From Numida meleagris (taxonomy: Eukaryota; Chordata; Aves; Galliformes; Numididae): 64,000 nucleotides of DNA. The stretch covers positions 11,503,399-11,567,398 of the forward strand of contig NC_034409.1 in the NCBI RefSeq assembly GCF_002078875.1, read 5' to 3'. The position numbers and the translations under genes were made by a program. The notes beneath the pieces are model-generated. The model saw only the letters and a list, made by a program, of their open reading frames with translations. It was not told the DNA's origin and searched no databases. Of the stretch, positions 23,106-36,377 are shown in pieces (positions within the stretch are counted from its first letter, which is position 1; each line of letters opens with the position of its first letter).

Positions 23106-24757
23106 ACTAGGATTTTCTCTTTTCTGTACCTGTTTTTTATTTTGTCCATTACTTGGGAAAACAAACAAAAAAAAAAGTGATGGAGGCAGTATTTATGGGA
23201 TATCGGACATGGCTTTTTGAATAAGCCAAGAATACTGATGAGCAAATTCAGATGGTCAAGAATTTTTTGTTTAATTTAGACCTTTCTCTGATTTCAAAAT
23301 ATACATAGATATATGCTATGTACATTACTGGAAAATGCTTTCTTAAATTCCCTTTCAGATAGATTAAACTGAAGAAAGGAACTCTAGTGATGGATAACTC
23401 AATAACATGCCTCTTTCTTGATTATTTCATACTATGAATCTTAAATATGTTCAAAGGCATCTTTCCATCACTGCAGCAGATGGGAGTAGCTTTGTCACCT
23501 AGCAGAATCCAAACTGACTCGAGCATATCTTTGTCTTCTTTATTTTAATGTGTTTCATTTCATATCTCCAAATGTTTTCATTTTTACCCCACTTCATGGG
23601 TCGTTTCCAAAATTTTTGTGCTATAACCCTTCCTTTCCCCACCTCTGCCAGAATGAACAATCATATTTTATTTCTTATTTTCTCAAGGGGGCTACTTTTG
23701 CCAGACTTGTGTTTGTTTTGTCTGCCTGCCAAACTCCAGCAAATGTCTTATTGTGTAAAGGATGATGCGACCAGTCTTCACATGAATTCAGAAGGCTCTT
23801 ATGTGTTGGGTTTTTTTGTTTTGTTTTTTAAATTGTAGATTTTTTTTTCAGTGTGTATGACACAGCAGATATAATGATCTTCAACTAAAGAATGAGTTTA
23901 ATTATCTTCTTCTGGAATGATAAAGGTTGAAATTATCTTTAAAGCCATCAGAAAATAATAGCACAGCATGGCTAAATCTTTGGCTTATTCATGAAACAAA
24001 TATCAGCTGTCCAGGAATTTGTTGTTTAAACATGGCATTTACAGCTAGTGCAATTCAACAGCTCTTCACTGTGTTTACATGACCTTTAAGGGCAAAACTT
24101 ATGTTCACTCATATACTTCTATGATCAATGTAGTCCTGGAACCTGCCATGAAAATTTGATTTCAGCAGTTTGGTAGTTCATTTATATGAAACTCCTCAGG
24201 GATCTGGCTTTTTGTTTTTCTGCTGTGGATAATGCTCATGTAATTCTGACTGGGAAAATAAAATCACGTGCAAGGATGAAATGTGTTTTTTTTTCCTACG
24301 GAACTATTTATCTATTCAATTCCACCAAATATTAATGATGTAGATGTTTAGGCTGTCTTCTAAATATTACAGTGTGACTGGGATTTGATTCCTGTAACTG
24401 TGACCTTAGCCAAAACAAACAGTTACAAAAAATTCTTTGAAATATTTTTGTTGTGCTTTATGTATTTGTTTGTTTTTAATAGAAATGCAAACCCTTATGT
24501 TCCATGTTGTTGCTTACTAACTGTTTCAATATGAGGAGTGGAGTGATTCTACATCATATTTAAATTGTTCTGTTGCACATTCTTCTAAACACACAGTGTT
24601 GCAATTTGTAAGATGCTGTGGTAAATGCAACTTGTTGTGGGGATGGAAGCATGGGGGTGGGATAGAAGATCTTATCAATTGTAGGGGGGGGGGATGTTTT
24701 GGGAATCTTACCGATGCCTGAAAGGAGGATGCAGAGGATGGTGCAAGGCTCTTTTCA
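23106..24757. other. AT-rich sequence without a recognised gene
   Basis: Nothing coding recognised. A run of ten G (24684-24693) lies near the right end. Confidence 0.55.
24684..24693. repeat. G10 homopolymer
   Basis: Ten consecutive G in a G-rich neighbourhood. Prone to length error in assemblies. Confidence 0.85.
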
Positions 24758-24908
24758 GTTGTGCCCCAACCCTGGAGGCATTCGAGGCCAGGCTGGGTGA
24801 GTCCCTGGGCAACTTGTTCCAGTAGTAGATGTGCCTGCCTGGAGCAGGGATTTGAAGCGAGGTCATCTTTCAGGTCCCTTACAACACAAGCCATCCTATG
24901 ATTCTATA
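24758..24908 (+). mobile_element. CR1 3' tail fragment
   Basis: CCCTGGAGGCATTCGAGGCC, then CTGGGCAACTTGTTCCAG, then CAGGTCCCTTACAACACAAG, and the terminal repeat CCTATGATTCTATAG. A diverged CR1 end of about 150 bases. Confidence 0.93.
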
Positions 24909-27202
24909 GTGTGTTGAAATCTGTGACAAAAGTACCCCTTTTCCTCTGGCAGAAGTGTTTGGGAAGGACCTTAGGGAAGTGTTGCGTCCAGTGTTGTGCC
25001 CACTTAACATATAATATACTCTATTTTCCACAATTAGGATATTCCAAACAAATCACTTCTTAAACTATTCCCTTTCTTCTTTTACCTACTTTTTCAATAG
25101 CAAATTCCAGTACAAAACCATTGCCGTTAATCCTAGGCAATAAACACAAACAAATAGAACAATAAATAGTTTACACCAGTTTTTCTATTCTTGCCCCATA
25201 AATCTGATGTTACAATCTAGTCTAACTTCCAAAAATGTCAGAGGAGAAAGCAAGGAGACATAAAAGCATTTCCTTCCTATTCAGTTTTGTAGCATCATGA
25301 TAGTGAAGTCAGAGATTTGGCATTTGCAGATTAACTGTGGCTGAAGTGCCTTCAGATCACGTTTATTTTGGAACATTTATTCTGATTTGAGTCTTCTCTG
25401 CTTCAAGCAAAAATAACTAGAAGAGGAAAAACTTTCCACATGGCCTTATAATGTCTGGGTTTGTGAATCTTTTGTTCCCAAAGTAATTGGTCCTTTGATG
25501 CCTTGAACCTTGTGTGGACGATTACAGCCATGAAATGAGACCAGATCACCGTGGTATCACTTTACTCTCTCTCAAAAAAGGTATAAATCATCCATTAGAC
25601 AGTAAGCAGTGGAACATTTGTCTTGCTCTGCTTCTCTAGAGAGAAATGATAATGTACTAATTTGGAGAAATGAGAATGAGAAACTGCTAGTCAGTGTAGG
25701 TAAAGTATGTGACTCAAAGTCTATATATATGGTGCACTTCAAGGAGTGAATTCAAAGTCCCCTGCACTTTCCTTTTCTTTTAATAAATTAAGGAAATAAA
25801 TATATAAAACAACATAAAAGGGATGTGTAACACAGATTAGCAAAGTAAGGCAGTTAACATTGAAAGAGTCAATGAGATTTACTTCTTTCTCTACAGAATG
25901 TAAGAAGCTTGTATTAGAGTATCCTGTCTTGTGTTTTAGTATTAGCTCTGTGATAGACTTTTCAAGCTTGTAACTTTAGAAAAAACAAAAACAAAACCCA
26001 AAGTTTATTATCATTGTCTCTGAGACTTCTTTCCCAAAGATTTAAATTTTGGACTACGAAGACAGTTTTGTTGACGTGTAAGTAGTAGTATGCAGAAACT
26101 GCCTTGTGGTACTGTAATGCTCAGTGCCAAGTATTCTTCAATTACTTGCACTAGAGACAAAGTCAAAAAGCTACAAATCTCCAATTTCTCTGGCATAAAT
26201 TGAAGCCAGTGTTTTAAGGCCACCTAAGATAACAGTACAGCAGAAATGGTGTGATGATGCCTTCTGTTACCACTTGTAGATGATTCAGATCGGAGAGAGG
26301 AAAATGTGGAAAATGAATGATGGGTGGGGAAGATAAATCATATATCTGCATGCAGTAGCTTGTCTCAGAGATGCTTTAAAGTCACTGAGGACAAGTAATC
26401 AAGTTTGAAACTGAAAAGTGTGTCGTCGCTGCCATTTTCTTCATAGGGTAGGTGACTGGAAGCTTGGAGGGGTTTTTGCTACTCTTGGTTACCAAAGAGT
26501 AGATTAAAAAAGCAGTGCATCAGATAAAGACCTGATTCTTCAGGGCTCTTCTGGGCTTTACCGTGTGCTGATTGCCCATGGCAATGTTTGCTTGAATCCA
26601 ATGAGTTGTTTGAAAAAAAAATGTGAAGTACTGGCAACATTAGAGCAAGAGACTGAATGTTATCTATCCCATCCTAAGGCACACTGCAGTGTAATGGAAC
26701 TCTGTGGATTTGGAGCACTTTTTTGACAGATGATGAGCAGGATTAGTTTAAAGAGAACCTTTGAGTGGGACAAGGATTTCTGTGACCTGTCAGAGGAGTA
26801 GGGATAAGTCATCTGCAATATCATTTGTTTGTGTGATGCACAACTGAGATGCTACAAATTGTGTTATTCAGCTAATATTGTAGTTTGGTGCAAAGATGAT
26901 AATGAAGGCTATTTTAAAGTGTATCTCCCGAGCCTGCCATGCGAAATTTATGACTGGATAGTACATCTTAGTGAATGAAGTTTATACTTACCCTGTAAGA
27001 GACTGTAAAATATTCTTGCAGAGTTTTGATCTGGAAGAAAAAATATTTTAGCAATGAGGAAAGGGAAAGTGTGCTTCACATGTCCTCTTTGGCTATTTTT
27101 ATCCTGACTAGGATAAGCTTTGCCAGGATGCAGAGATTAAAACTGAGCTGCAGAATAAATTTCGACCGCACAAGCAAATAAATCATTACCTGAGGAGAAT
27201 GC

Positions 27203-27228
27203 ATTTATTTGAATTTGAACAAATAAAT
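27203..27228. repeat. AT-rich inverted repeat, 9-bp arms
   Basis: ATTTATTTG at 27203-27211 and CAAATAAAT at 27220-27228 around an 8-base loop. GCAAATAAATCATTACC lies 30 bases upstream, so the CAAATAAAT word occurs twice. Confidence 0.7.
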
Positions 27229-28550
27229 TGAACGCAAACTCCACTCATTTCCAGACTTGTAAACAGATGACACCATATTCATATAGACAGGTTTCAGGAC
27301 ACAGAAAGAACAGTCAGAAGTCACTGGACACCATATGTTTGAGGTGGGCTTTTGCAGATGTGCCATACAGAGAGAGCCTTATTTTGACACATACACATGG
27401 CCACAGATATATGCACTCATACACTGCATGAATGCAATTCTTAGTTTAAAGATGTCCTACTTGACGTTGCAATTGCAGGGAGCATTTAGAGGAATTAAAT
27501 GCATGGGAGGAGGGACAAGATAGAAAAACCAAGAAGCAAAACCAACTCTATAGTAATAGATACTTTCTGGAGTAGTCTTGGAGTTGATTGCTTGATTTTC
27601 AAACGAATTCTTGAAAGGGTAACTTCCTAAAAGGGAAAGTGAATTAGTTGAGTTTTGATTTTTTTTTCCCTTGACCGGCATACTACGTAATGTGTTGTGG
27701 GAGAGAACATCAGAATCACTGTACCTTCTATCCATTGGTGGTGAGCGTGACTACCCTAATAACAACAAGGAAATGTCAGATTTCTAAGAAATTGTCCTTT
27801 CCTTTCATCCTTATCTGTAAAGGCTGGATTTATTACTTGGCCTATTTCTGTACCATTCTAAAACTGGGTTGGAACAGTTGTCAGTGAAAGTTTAATAGAC
27901 TTGCACATCAGACAAGCAGAAAGAAGAGGAGAGTAGGAAAAACGTTCTTAATACTTCATCAAAGTTTTATTTCTTTGCTTTTAATAAAATCTATTTAGGG
28001 AAACAGAGGTCTCCTGGTTTATTTCTGAATTCTGTACTATAAGAGGAAAAATGGCTCACACTTGCATAGCTCTAAACCAAACAATTGCTCCTTAGTCATT
28101 TTTCCTCCTTTGGATAACATCTTCCTGAATGAATAACAAATGGCATCAAACTCCTGCCGTCTGTCAGTCTGTACAACTGTCCTCTCTGTGCCATTCTAGA
28201 TACAGAATGGACTTTTGGTTTTTCCAAAAATTTACTCTGTACTGTGATGCAAGCTGCTGCTCTTTGTCTGGCATTTGTGTTGGGTTTGCAAGGAGCTTCC
28301 CACTGGTTCACCCCTTCTGAGCACACTGGAGTGTTGGTAGAGTATACCCCACAAAGCCCATAGAGCAAGGATGAGAGTTTTGCAGGAGCTGGGCATTAAT
28401 GTTCAGGGCTTTTCTCCTCCGAGCAGTGTTTCTGATTAACTTACAACTGTAACTGTGCTGCTGAGCTGTTCTCTTTTGATGAGGTAAGACATAGCAATAT
28501 ATAAACCTGAGTTATTTTGAAGAACTTTGCATATATAAATGTAGAATTAC

Positions 28551-28562
28551 TTTTTTTTTTTT
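28551..28562. repeat. T12 homopolymer
   Basis: A run of about twelve T followed by AAGG. Confidence 0.8.
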
Positions 28563-29980
28563 AAGGAAAGTTCTAAAGCACTTTATTCTAAGTGAGAGAT
28601 TACTTTATACTCAACATACCTAACAGGAAATAATGAAGAATGAAGCTATTCTGTGGGGGATAACTGTACACAGTTATGATATCAGTTAACAGTTTGTATT
28701 TGGCTCACTGAGAAAAGTGTAAATTAAGAAGTTAGTGCTTTTATTTCTACTTTTCATTTATGCTAATACTTCCATAAGTTAGCAAAGTAGTTCATTATTT
28801 GACTGCTTGGTGCTTCAGGAAGTGTCTTTCAATCAAAGTGTTTACTTTCATAGAAATCGTGATTATGAATGGTCTACATTTGTTGACAGTAGATTTTAAA
28901 CAGACCAGACTGCTTTCCAAAATGAAAATCTGCATGTGAGCTTTGTAATTGATTGGAGGTGTCATTATTGAAATGTTACCCTTTTCTCTGCAATTCCGAT
29001 TTTGCCATTTCCAGGGACGTTACTTTGGCTGATGTTGTTTTCTTTAGACATAGACCAAGGTAGGCTGGAAGAGCAGAACTGCTTCCAGTAAGAATGTGTG
29101 TGTTGTATGTATAAGTGCTTGGTAATGAAATATTCATTCTCAGTTTCATTAGAATTCTCATTAGGTCACATTCTCCTGGAGAGAAGACTGCCTGGCATGA
29201 CCATGCTTCAGGATCTTCCTCAGTGCTGGTCCATTTTTCTTGTACAGATTTAGTTGACTCCAGGTTCCCTTTGCTCACTGCATCCAAATACATTATTAGA
29301 TTATAATCCTGTGGTCCAAACCAGACATGACTCTCACTGACTTGATGGGAAGTAATTCCCAACTAAGAGTTTTGGACCTAAGCAGCTGAGTGTGTGGTGC
29401 TTTGGGGAAGGAGCAGCAGTATTATCTGCTTTCATGTCAGAACTTCTTAGAAAAGCATTAACATTTCCAGTCTCTCTGTTAAGCAATATCAGCTCTTCAA
29501 GTTTTGGCTCCAGTTTCACTTCCTTTATACTTCCACAAAAATCCCTATGGATGGGGGAGGAGTAAGGCTCTGTGAAAACTGACTGTGAGCTTTTATAGGT
29601 TTTGCTCCACATTTCTGAAATCCTTCACATAAACACCTCTTCTTCTTCTTTTATCATTTTCTTGGTAGGAACCAGGGAAGTATATCTTGCATGCAGAGCA
29701 GTTTACACGGCTTGTAGAAGCACACAGAAACAGACTGTTGTGAACACTGGTCCTAAATGCCCAAGAGCTAGCATGCCATGGACTGGGAGGTTATGCAGTG
29801 GGTGGTTTGTCTGGTGGAGACAGCAGACGCAAGGTAGTCAAAATGTGTAATACTCTTGAAAGCAAAGGATAAGCTTAGTCACAGCTGAGATATCTCATGT
29901 CTTGATCGGGAAATTTAGAAGAGGTTTATATGCAAGCAGAAAGTTCATATCCTGGCTAATTCCTTTCCACATGTGTGCAG

Positions 29981-30111
29981 AAATGCAAGAGATGAATGAA
30001 AGGCTGTTGAATTCAGTGAGAAGGGTTGGGAATGATGAAATCCATTTCTTCATCGATGACAGATATGGCTTCCCACTGGGTGGGTTTGCCAGAAATCCAG
30101 CAAAAAAATAA
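29981..30111 (+). other. Weak candidate terminal coding exon
   Basis: A moderate acceptor (TTCCTTTCCACATGTGTGCAG, AG at 29979-29980) is followed by an open frame with ATG at 29983 that runs 42 codons to TAA at 30109-30111. The C-terminal part reads FIDDRYGFPLGGFARNPAKK, which looks more protein-like than most chance frames here, and the frame also stays open upstream to 29902. No poly(A) signal of canonical form follows closely (AATAAG at 30107-30112). I do not recognise it. A chance frame is the more likely explanation. Confidence 0.12.
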
Positions 30112-30568
30112 GACAATATATGTAGGGTACTTCAGGATTGCATTAACTGTACTATCCTTACAAAACTGTTACTACTGCCTGATTAAAATGCCTCTGTAAG
30201 TCTTTTTCAGTGTCGATAACTACTTGCTTAAGTAGGAGTACAAGCCTTGTCATTTAGGTGATCCCTCAAGGAAATTTCATTTAAATGCTGAATACGGAAG
30301 CAGTCTGACATGGATAACCAAATCCAAGCAGCTTTGAGGTGCACTCTTATCATCTTGTGAGCAAAGGTGTCGCAGTAGATAAAGTAATTTGAGAATCTCA
30401 ATATTTATATTTTTTTATTTTTTAAACTATGGTAATAGATGGGTTGCATAATGGATTTTTTTAATCATAATTTCTGTGTGCTTTAAGTCATAGTAATTTC
30501 CATGAATAATTAATTCAGTGCTAGGATTAATGCTACATTTAGTATGTGTTACAGGAGGATGAGAACCA

Positions 30569-30587
30569 CTGCTGCTACTGCTGCTGC
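30569..30587. repeat. (CTG)n-like short repeat
   Basis: Three CTG/CTA units followed by three CTG units. Confidence 0.6.
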
Positions 30588-31342
30588 CTGTGTCTCAGAC
30601 CACTGCTCTAGGCTATTTATTTGTGTAAGGCAGAACAAGCTTTGGCTTGGCTGGATGAATTCAGTTGTGGCTGAGAGCAGGAAAGTGTTAGGTGGTGTCA
30701 GATGGTAACACTGAAACCTTTGCGGAAAGGGCCAGTTCTAGAAGGATGATCCTTAGGAGGTCTTGGATCTTAGAAGGAGGCTGGAGGCCTAAGTGTCTTT
30801 TCCACCTTCACAGTAACTTGCTGCTAGAAATCTTAAAACCTGATGTTGGCATAAGAACAGAGCCTGCTTGTCAAGCATGTTGCCATGTGTTGTATTAAAC
30901 TGGAACAAGTAATTAGGTCCTCTCAGGTAAAAGGGAAATTAAAAGATTAATGGATGATGACATCCACCCACCCTAGTGAAACAGAAGGTTTTGACTTTGG
31001 AATGGAGGTCTGACTGCATCTAAGCAATTCTGGTGTTTAGATATAATTGCACTTGTCTTGGACTGATAAATTAGAGCAAATTTCTGTGAAATTAAGTTAT
31101 AATAAGTCTCCAAATTCCTCCATAATTTTGGCACAGCTACTGCCTGCTTTGCCTCATTCTGAAGGGAGGACTACAAAGGGGAATAAATATTTTAATTATA
31201 TGGAGAATGTATAGATTGGGAAGTAAAGGGTGTAATTTGTTTAAGTGCTTGAAATTAGAGGGACAAAGATAAAATTAAAAAGAAAACAAAAAAAGAAATC
31301 GTGGGAAGAGTCCAAGACCACAAAATCCAGAGATATTCCACA

Positions 31343-31501
31343 TCAGAGAATCAGAATAGTTTGGGTTGGAAAGGACGTTAGAGACCACCTATTTCCAACA
31401 CCTGTGCCGTGGGTAGGGCCACCTACCAGTGACTAGGTTGCCCAGAGCCCCATCCAACATGGCCATGAACACTTCCAGTGATGGGGCATCCACAGCTTCT
31501 C
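31343..31501 (-). mobile_element. CR1 3' tail fragment
   Basis: On the plus strand: CAGAGAATCAGAATAG, GGTTGGAAAGGACGTTAGAG, then GCCCAGAGCCCCATCCAAC and GATGGGGCATCCACAGCTTC, the reverse complement of the last 160 bases of CR1. Confidence 0.95.
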
Positions 31502-32589
31502 AAATATTTTGTTTGTGGGTGCTCTATATTAATACATGTTCTATATTATACACTGGGACTTGGGACTGGAAGTGAAGTGTTTTCCACATAAGTACAGATG
31601 AGAGCTGAGTGGTGAGATGGAATGTGTAGATAAAGTGATATTGTTCAGTCCTGTAGAGACGATGATGATAAGGGTCTGGGACAGCACTAAGTGACAAAAG
31701 AGAAATAGTTAAAATGCGTAAATAATTGCAGAATTCCATTCCTTATGCTTGTATTTTTTATTGTAGAGAACAGTGAGAAGTTACTAATATTCTCTCAGAC
31801 ATAGCTGATAGAACTTGTGATCCATTAGGACTCCTGTACATACAAGTAACTTTAAATACAAATTGTACTTAATGGGATTTTTCACTTGCTTAAACTTGTG
31901 CTGTAATGTTAGAAAGAAAGTGCTGTATTTCCATTCATGCATATGATTAAGTAAAGAGCACCAGGAATAAATCATTGAGTGTACCCTCCCAAAATTCAGC
32001 CCAAAGAATAACATTTAGTGAAAAACAGCATCCCACTTAGGAGATAGTCTAAACCATGTAGTTGTGTGAGTGCATGTGCACATGTGTATACGTTGTTTCG
32101 CAAATAGGAAAAACCGTATCTTGACAAATACTAGTTGAAACTATAAGGCTCTGGTCTGTTACCTAAAATTAACAGTGAAAGAGAGTTAATGAGAAATTTT
32201 ACTGGCTGTCACTAAAGATGATTATTATATTAACGTCAATGATCAAATCAATCACATCTCACTATACAATCTACTTAATTTTGGATTTTAGCAGAGTAAG
32301 TATCCTCTAAAATTAATCTGTGTTTTTAAAATAGCTTAACTAACAAAAAATACTGTAGAAAAGTTAACTTGAAGAGTTCTTTGGGTTTTGGGGGTTTATT
32401 TTCCTTTGTCTATTTATTTATTTTGTCAGGGGAGAGAGCAGGGGGCAGGAACGAAAAAAATAGTGGTTTTTTTTTAATATTCTTCATTGAGAATATGCCA
32501 GAGGTTCTGCTGAAATCATATAGGAATGAGAAATACTGTTTCATTAACATTATTACTGAATAATAACATAAAAATGATATTCTTATATT
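31502..32589. other. AT-rich sequence without a recognised gene
   Basis: Nothing recognised. A strong-looking isolated donor string (AGAGTAAGTAT) occurs near 32294-32304 with no open frame leading to it. Confidence 0.5.
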
Positions 32590-32870
32590 TAAAATAATGA
32601 GGAGGTTGCCTGGGAACTTTTAAGTTCTTCTAGTCCCTCTCTTATCTCAAGGCAGGATCAACTATACCTATGTGCTTCCTGACAGATGTTTATCTGATTC
32701 TTTCTTAAAGATTTTCAGTAATGGACATTCCATAGTCTTTGTAGCCATTCTGGTGCCTCTCTTACAGCGGAAGTGTTTTTTCCTACTCTCTAACCTGAAT
32801 CTACATTACTGCAGCTCAAGGTCAATGCATAGATGAGGAGAAGAGATTCTTTTATCTGTAGCTGCGCCTT
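32590..32870 (-). mobile_element. Ancient CR1/L3-like remnant
   Basis: Strongly diverged, but keeps the order of an old CR1 3' end read in reverse: GATGTTTATCTGATTCTTTCTTAAA, GTAATGGACATTCCATAG, GTGTTTTTTCCTACTCTCTAACCTGAATCT and GCAGCTCAAGG (each abbreviated here to its key words). This corresponds to the CR1 segment that encodes the end of ORF2. It looks much older than the other CR1 copies. Confidence 0.7.
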
Positions 32871-35189
32871 CCGTGTATTTAAATAAAACTTATTTAAATA
32901 AGATCCACCCAATTCTTCTGTTGCTTAAACACCATTCGTTCTTCCTTCAAATATTTAACCTAGGATTGCACAAAAATCTAAAAATTGTAGTGTAAGGGAT
33001 ATATCTACACTTACAGTGAAAGTGGAGTGCTTTAATTGTAGCTCTTAATTGTAGAGCCTTCTTCTAGTGGGTAGTTGTGATGTCACCAATGCTTGTCATG
33101 CCAGAATGGGAAGAATACAAAGCATGTGGAATATTAAGAGATCATTATCATACAAAGGTAAAGAGTGCATTATTTTAATAATATGACATTTCTACACTAC
33201 TCCCAAGTACATATCAAGTTCTTATTTTAAATTCTATGTAAATACCTAAAATAAAGGTCATGCTTTATAAGTTTTATTAGTTTGGGAAATTATGTATAGA
33301 AACAGTGTGAGAGATGGGAGATTGTTTTTTGTTTACATGCATTATCGTAAGGAACTTGTTTGTTTGGAGTTAAAAAGTGTTCAAATTTAAGATTGCAGCA
33401 AGCAGATTACAACTAATTTTACAGTTCCTCAGTATTAGATAAACCATTCCAGTTTTTGCTGATATTCTTTTTCTTATTTACTTTTTGAAATGCTTGCATT
33501 CTGTAAGGCTGAAAATTTCATCCTCTATTTAAGTTCAGAAGAAGTTGCAGTTTGATGTCTCATGTCCTGAATTATATTGAATGCATGGAATTTGCACTCA
33601 TGATTGCTTATTGATTAGTTTTTCCTTTTTGTTCTGATCTGGGAGTAAAAGCAGAATGATCCTAACAATTTGTTACTGAAGTGAGAGACTACAAATAGAG
33701 TGTAAGATGGAAGCAGAAGGATTAGCTTGAAAGTCCAATTATATTAAAAAGAAAATCAAGTCAACAAAAAGGAATCTAGACTCTTCTAAATGGAAAATGT
33801 GAAAAACACCAGTGTGCTTGTGGTCTGCCAGGTGCAGGGCTAGTGCTGGCGATAACCTCATAGTGCAGAGTGCCATGCAGTACATTCGCGGTCAGTTCCT
33901 ATTGCCCAGCTACTTGGCAGATCGCTGGCAACCAAAGCTCTCTCTCCCCACTCCCTGCTGAAACGCCAGTCAGTTATAGACTATACATCACTACCACTCA
34001 TTACTTTTTAAATTCACTGCGAATCGCTCAGTGTTAAAAGCAGTCTTTCTGGTTGTAAGATGGATTTCCGCTAATTTAGCTCTAGCAGCAGCATGTCTGC
34101 AAGTGACTTTGGTGTGGTCTCTGACAGTAAGGTCAGGGTGTTGGAGTGGGCAGAAATGCAAGTTCAGAGATTCTCATCGATGGGATCCAAAAGCTTGTTA
34201 CACACAGTCTATGTGCTCCCCTCATTCTCATTCATTAAAAAAAATATATAAAAATTAAAGTCTTATTTTGTTGTGTTTTCTGCTTCTTCTTCCCTTAAAG
34301 TACAGGCCAATAGCAAACAGGAACAGTCTTCTGTAATTTCTGGTCTATGCAAGCTTTGTAAACCTCATGAGCTTCACTACTGTGGCTTCCATTTATCTGT
34401 CATACCTAATTTTGTGGTATTTCAGTGGCCCTGACTATTCACAAATATGTGTTTCTCTTCTCTCTGGGGATGTCAAGTTCTTCACATGAAGACCAGGACT
34501 TTATCATTCTTGCACCAACCAGATCTTGGGTTCATTAGTTTAGGGTAGGGATAAACATTAACTTTGTGTGTATATCGGAAGTTGTGGCTTGTAGAGAGAG
34601 GAAGCTCATTGATTGGAGCTCCGTAAGTGCCTACTGTACGTGTTTTTGAGATGCAGGGAGCCAACAGATCTCTGAACTCAATAGGTCAGCAACCCATGTG
34701 GAGTGTAGGTCCTGAGCAATGGTCTTTCCTTTTAGATTAGTGATGCTTTAAGCAATGCATAGGTATGTTTTGTCATATTCAGTTATGAATTGACGACTCT
34801 AGCAAATCAGGTCAATTTAACCTTTTGTATTTGTAGTCATTACCTTGGGATCACTAGCAATTTCTGCTGTAATATATGTATGAATGTAGAAACCCAAATG
34901 ACAGTTTTGATCCTGATAAAATGAAAGTATTTGCTAATTTTATGATACACTTCTTCTCAGCAATATGGAATTAAAGGTGGGATTCATGTGACCGAATGTA
35001 GTCAACCAAAATACATCCCAGAATAATTACAAATCCCCACAGAACATGAAAGAAACTTGTAGTGATCAGCTAAATATCTGATCATCACTCACAATGGAGT
35101 TTGTAAGGTAATATAAGGAAAAGTTTTTGAGTTACATGGTAAATATCTTTTGTTTCTTTGGAAACAAGAATATTGCTAGCAGAAATCTT

Positions 35190-35289
35190 AGTTGCAGTTA
35201 TTAAAATCATGCAATTTCAGTAATGTAATTAAAAAACGAAGTTGCAGTTATTGAATTAATACTATTTCAGGAAAGTAATTAAAGCAGAA
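35190..35289. repeat. 50-bp imperfect tandem duplication
   Basis: AGTTGCAGTTATT begins at 35190 and again at 35240. Both copies continue with an AT-rich segment, then ATTTCAG and GTAATTAAA at the same spacing. Confidence 0.85.
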
Positions 35290-36193
35290 AATTACTGTTT
35301 TCTTATATCAAACTATAGTTTTAGGAAGTAGTAACCCAAATACTTGGTGGTACTCAAATGAAGCACATACTGATAAATTTAGTGACTTTCAGAAGAATTC
35401 TGTCATGGTGATATATTAAAGAAACCCCCAGAAACTATAAGCATGGATGCTGAAAACAACAAAATACTGTTGTATTATCATGGATATAAAAATTGCTGGT
35501 GCCATCTACTGGAGGGAAAATAGAGAGAACAAAGATAGAAGCCAAGCAGTGCTCATCAGCATTAGAAAATAGAGGATGAATAATTCCCATCCTTAGTACA
35601 AAACTGAAGATAAACATGATGGGAAGATCGGGTTATTCTATCTTGTTTCTGAGTGCTTACCAATGAGAAATTGGAAATAACTGAGGCAATATCTGGAACC
35701 TTTCTAGACTCTTATAATTCCTTATGGTCTGTGTTTGTTAGAAAGGAGAGCAGGGCTGGATAAGTTATTTTAATGTTGGAGTTTGTCTCAACAACTTTAT
35801 CCTCTTTTTGTTTCCCTTTTAAGTCTTAACCGGATCAATTTCACAGCTTGTACAAACAAGTGCTGTTCAATTAATGTTAGGGTTGAAGTCCCCATACTAA
35901 CGTAAGACTGAGGAATGCTCTTTTTTGCACTTGGTAGGAAGGAATTTCCTTCTTCAGCTTCTAAGAAAGCAGATAAATGTTGGAGTAGCTTGGACCAAGA
36001 CAATACCACAACAGATCAGGATGTCTAGAATAGAAATCATAATTCAAGTTTTTAAGAAAAAAAATCACAAGAACAAAATCTTTCACCTTAAGAAATGGAA
36101 TGTAGGAATGTAGGAAATTGAACTGCTTGGATTGTTCATGTGTTCATTATGTTCTGGTTTTAGTCTGTTTGTTTTCTTCCTTTTTTGTTTCAG

Positions 36194-36377
36194 TGGTTGT
36201 GTTTCTTTTTGTTTAAAACAACACCTTGGTTTCACTGAGGTCAATAGCAAAAGTCTTGATTACTTCTGCCAAGGTAGGATTTCACCCACAGGTTACTCGG
36301 AAACAGGATATTTGCTCCCAGGCCCATCTCCTGGGAAGAACTGTGCTCCAGTGTGCAAGGTTTCATTTCCCTGCAGT
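36194..36377 (+). other. Splice-bounded open segment, possibly an exonised old repeat
   Basis: A very strong acceptor (TTCCTTTTTTGTTTCAG, AG at 36192-36193) is followed by 184 bases open in one frame to the donor CAGT|GTAAGTT (GT at 36378-36379). The middle (about 36228-36292), with TTTCACTGAGGTCAATAGCA and GGATTTCACCCA, resembles an ancient amniote repeat, so its conservation as protein is doubtful. The frame includes SGCVSFCLKQHLGFTEV and ends VSFPCS. No family recognised. Confidence 0.18.

Larger units (their letters stand above)
24909..31342. other. 6.4 kb AT-rich sequence without a recognised gene
   Basis: Contains an AT-rich inverted repeat (27203-27228), a T-run (28551-28562), a CTG-rich piece (30569-30587) and a weak coding candidate (29981-30111). 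Two overlapping minus-strand frames at 28976-29612 lie in different phases and show no family resemblance. Confidence 0.5.

Noticed and set aside
28976..29612. Two overlapping minus-strand frames of 128 and 92 codons
   Set aside because: They lie in different phases and show no recognisable protein or shared homology.
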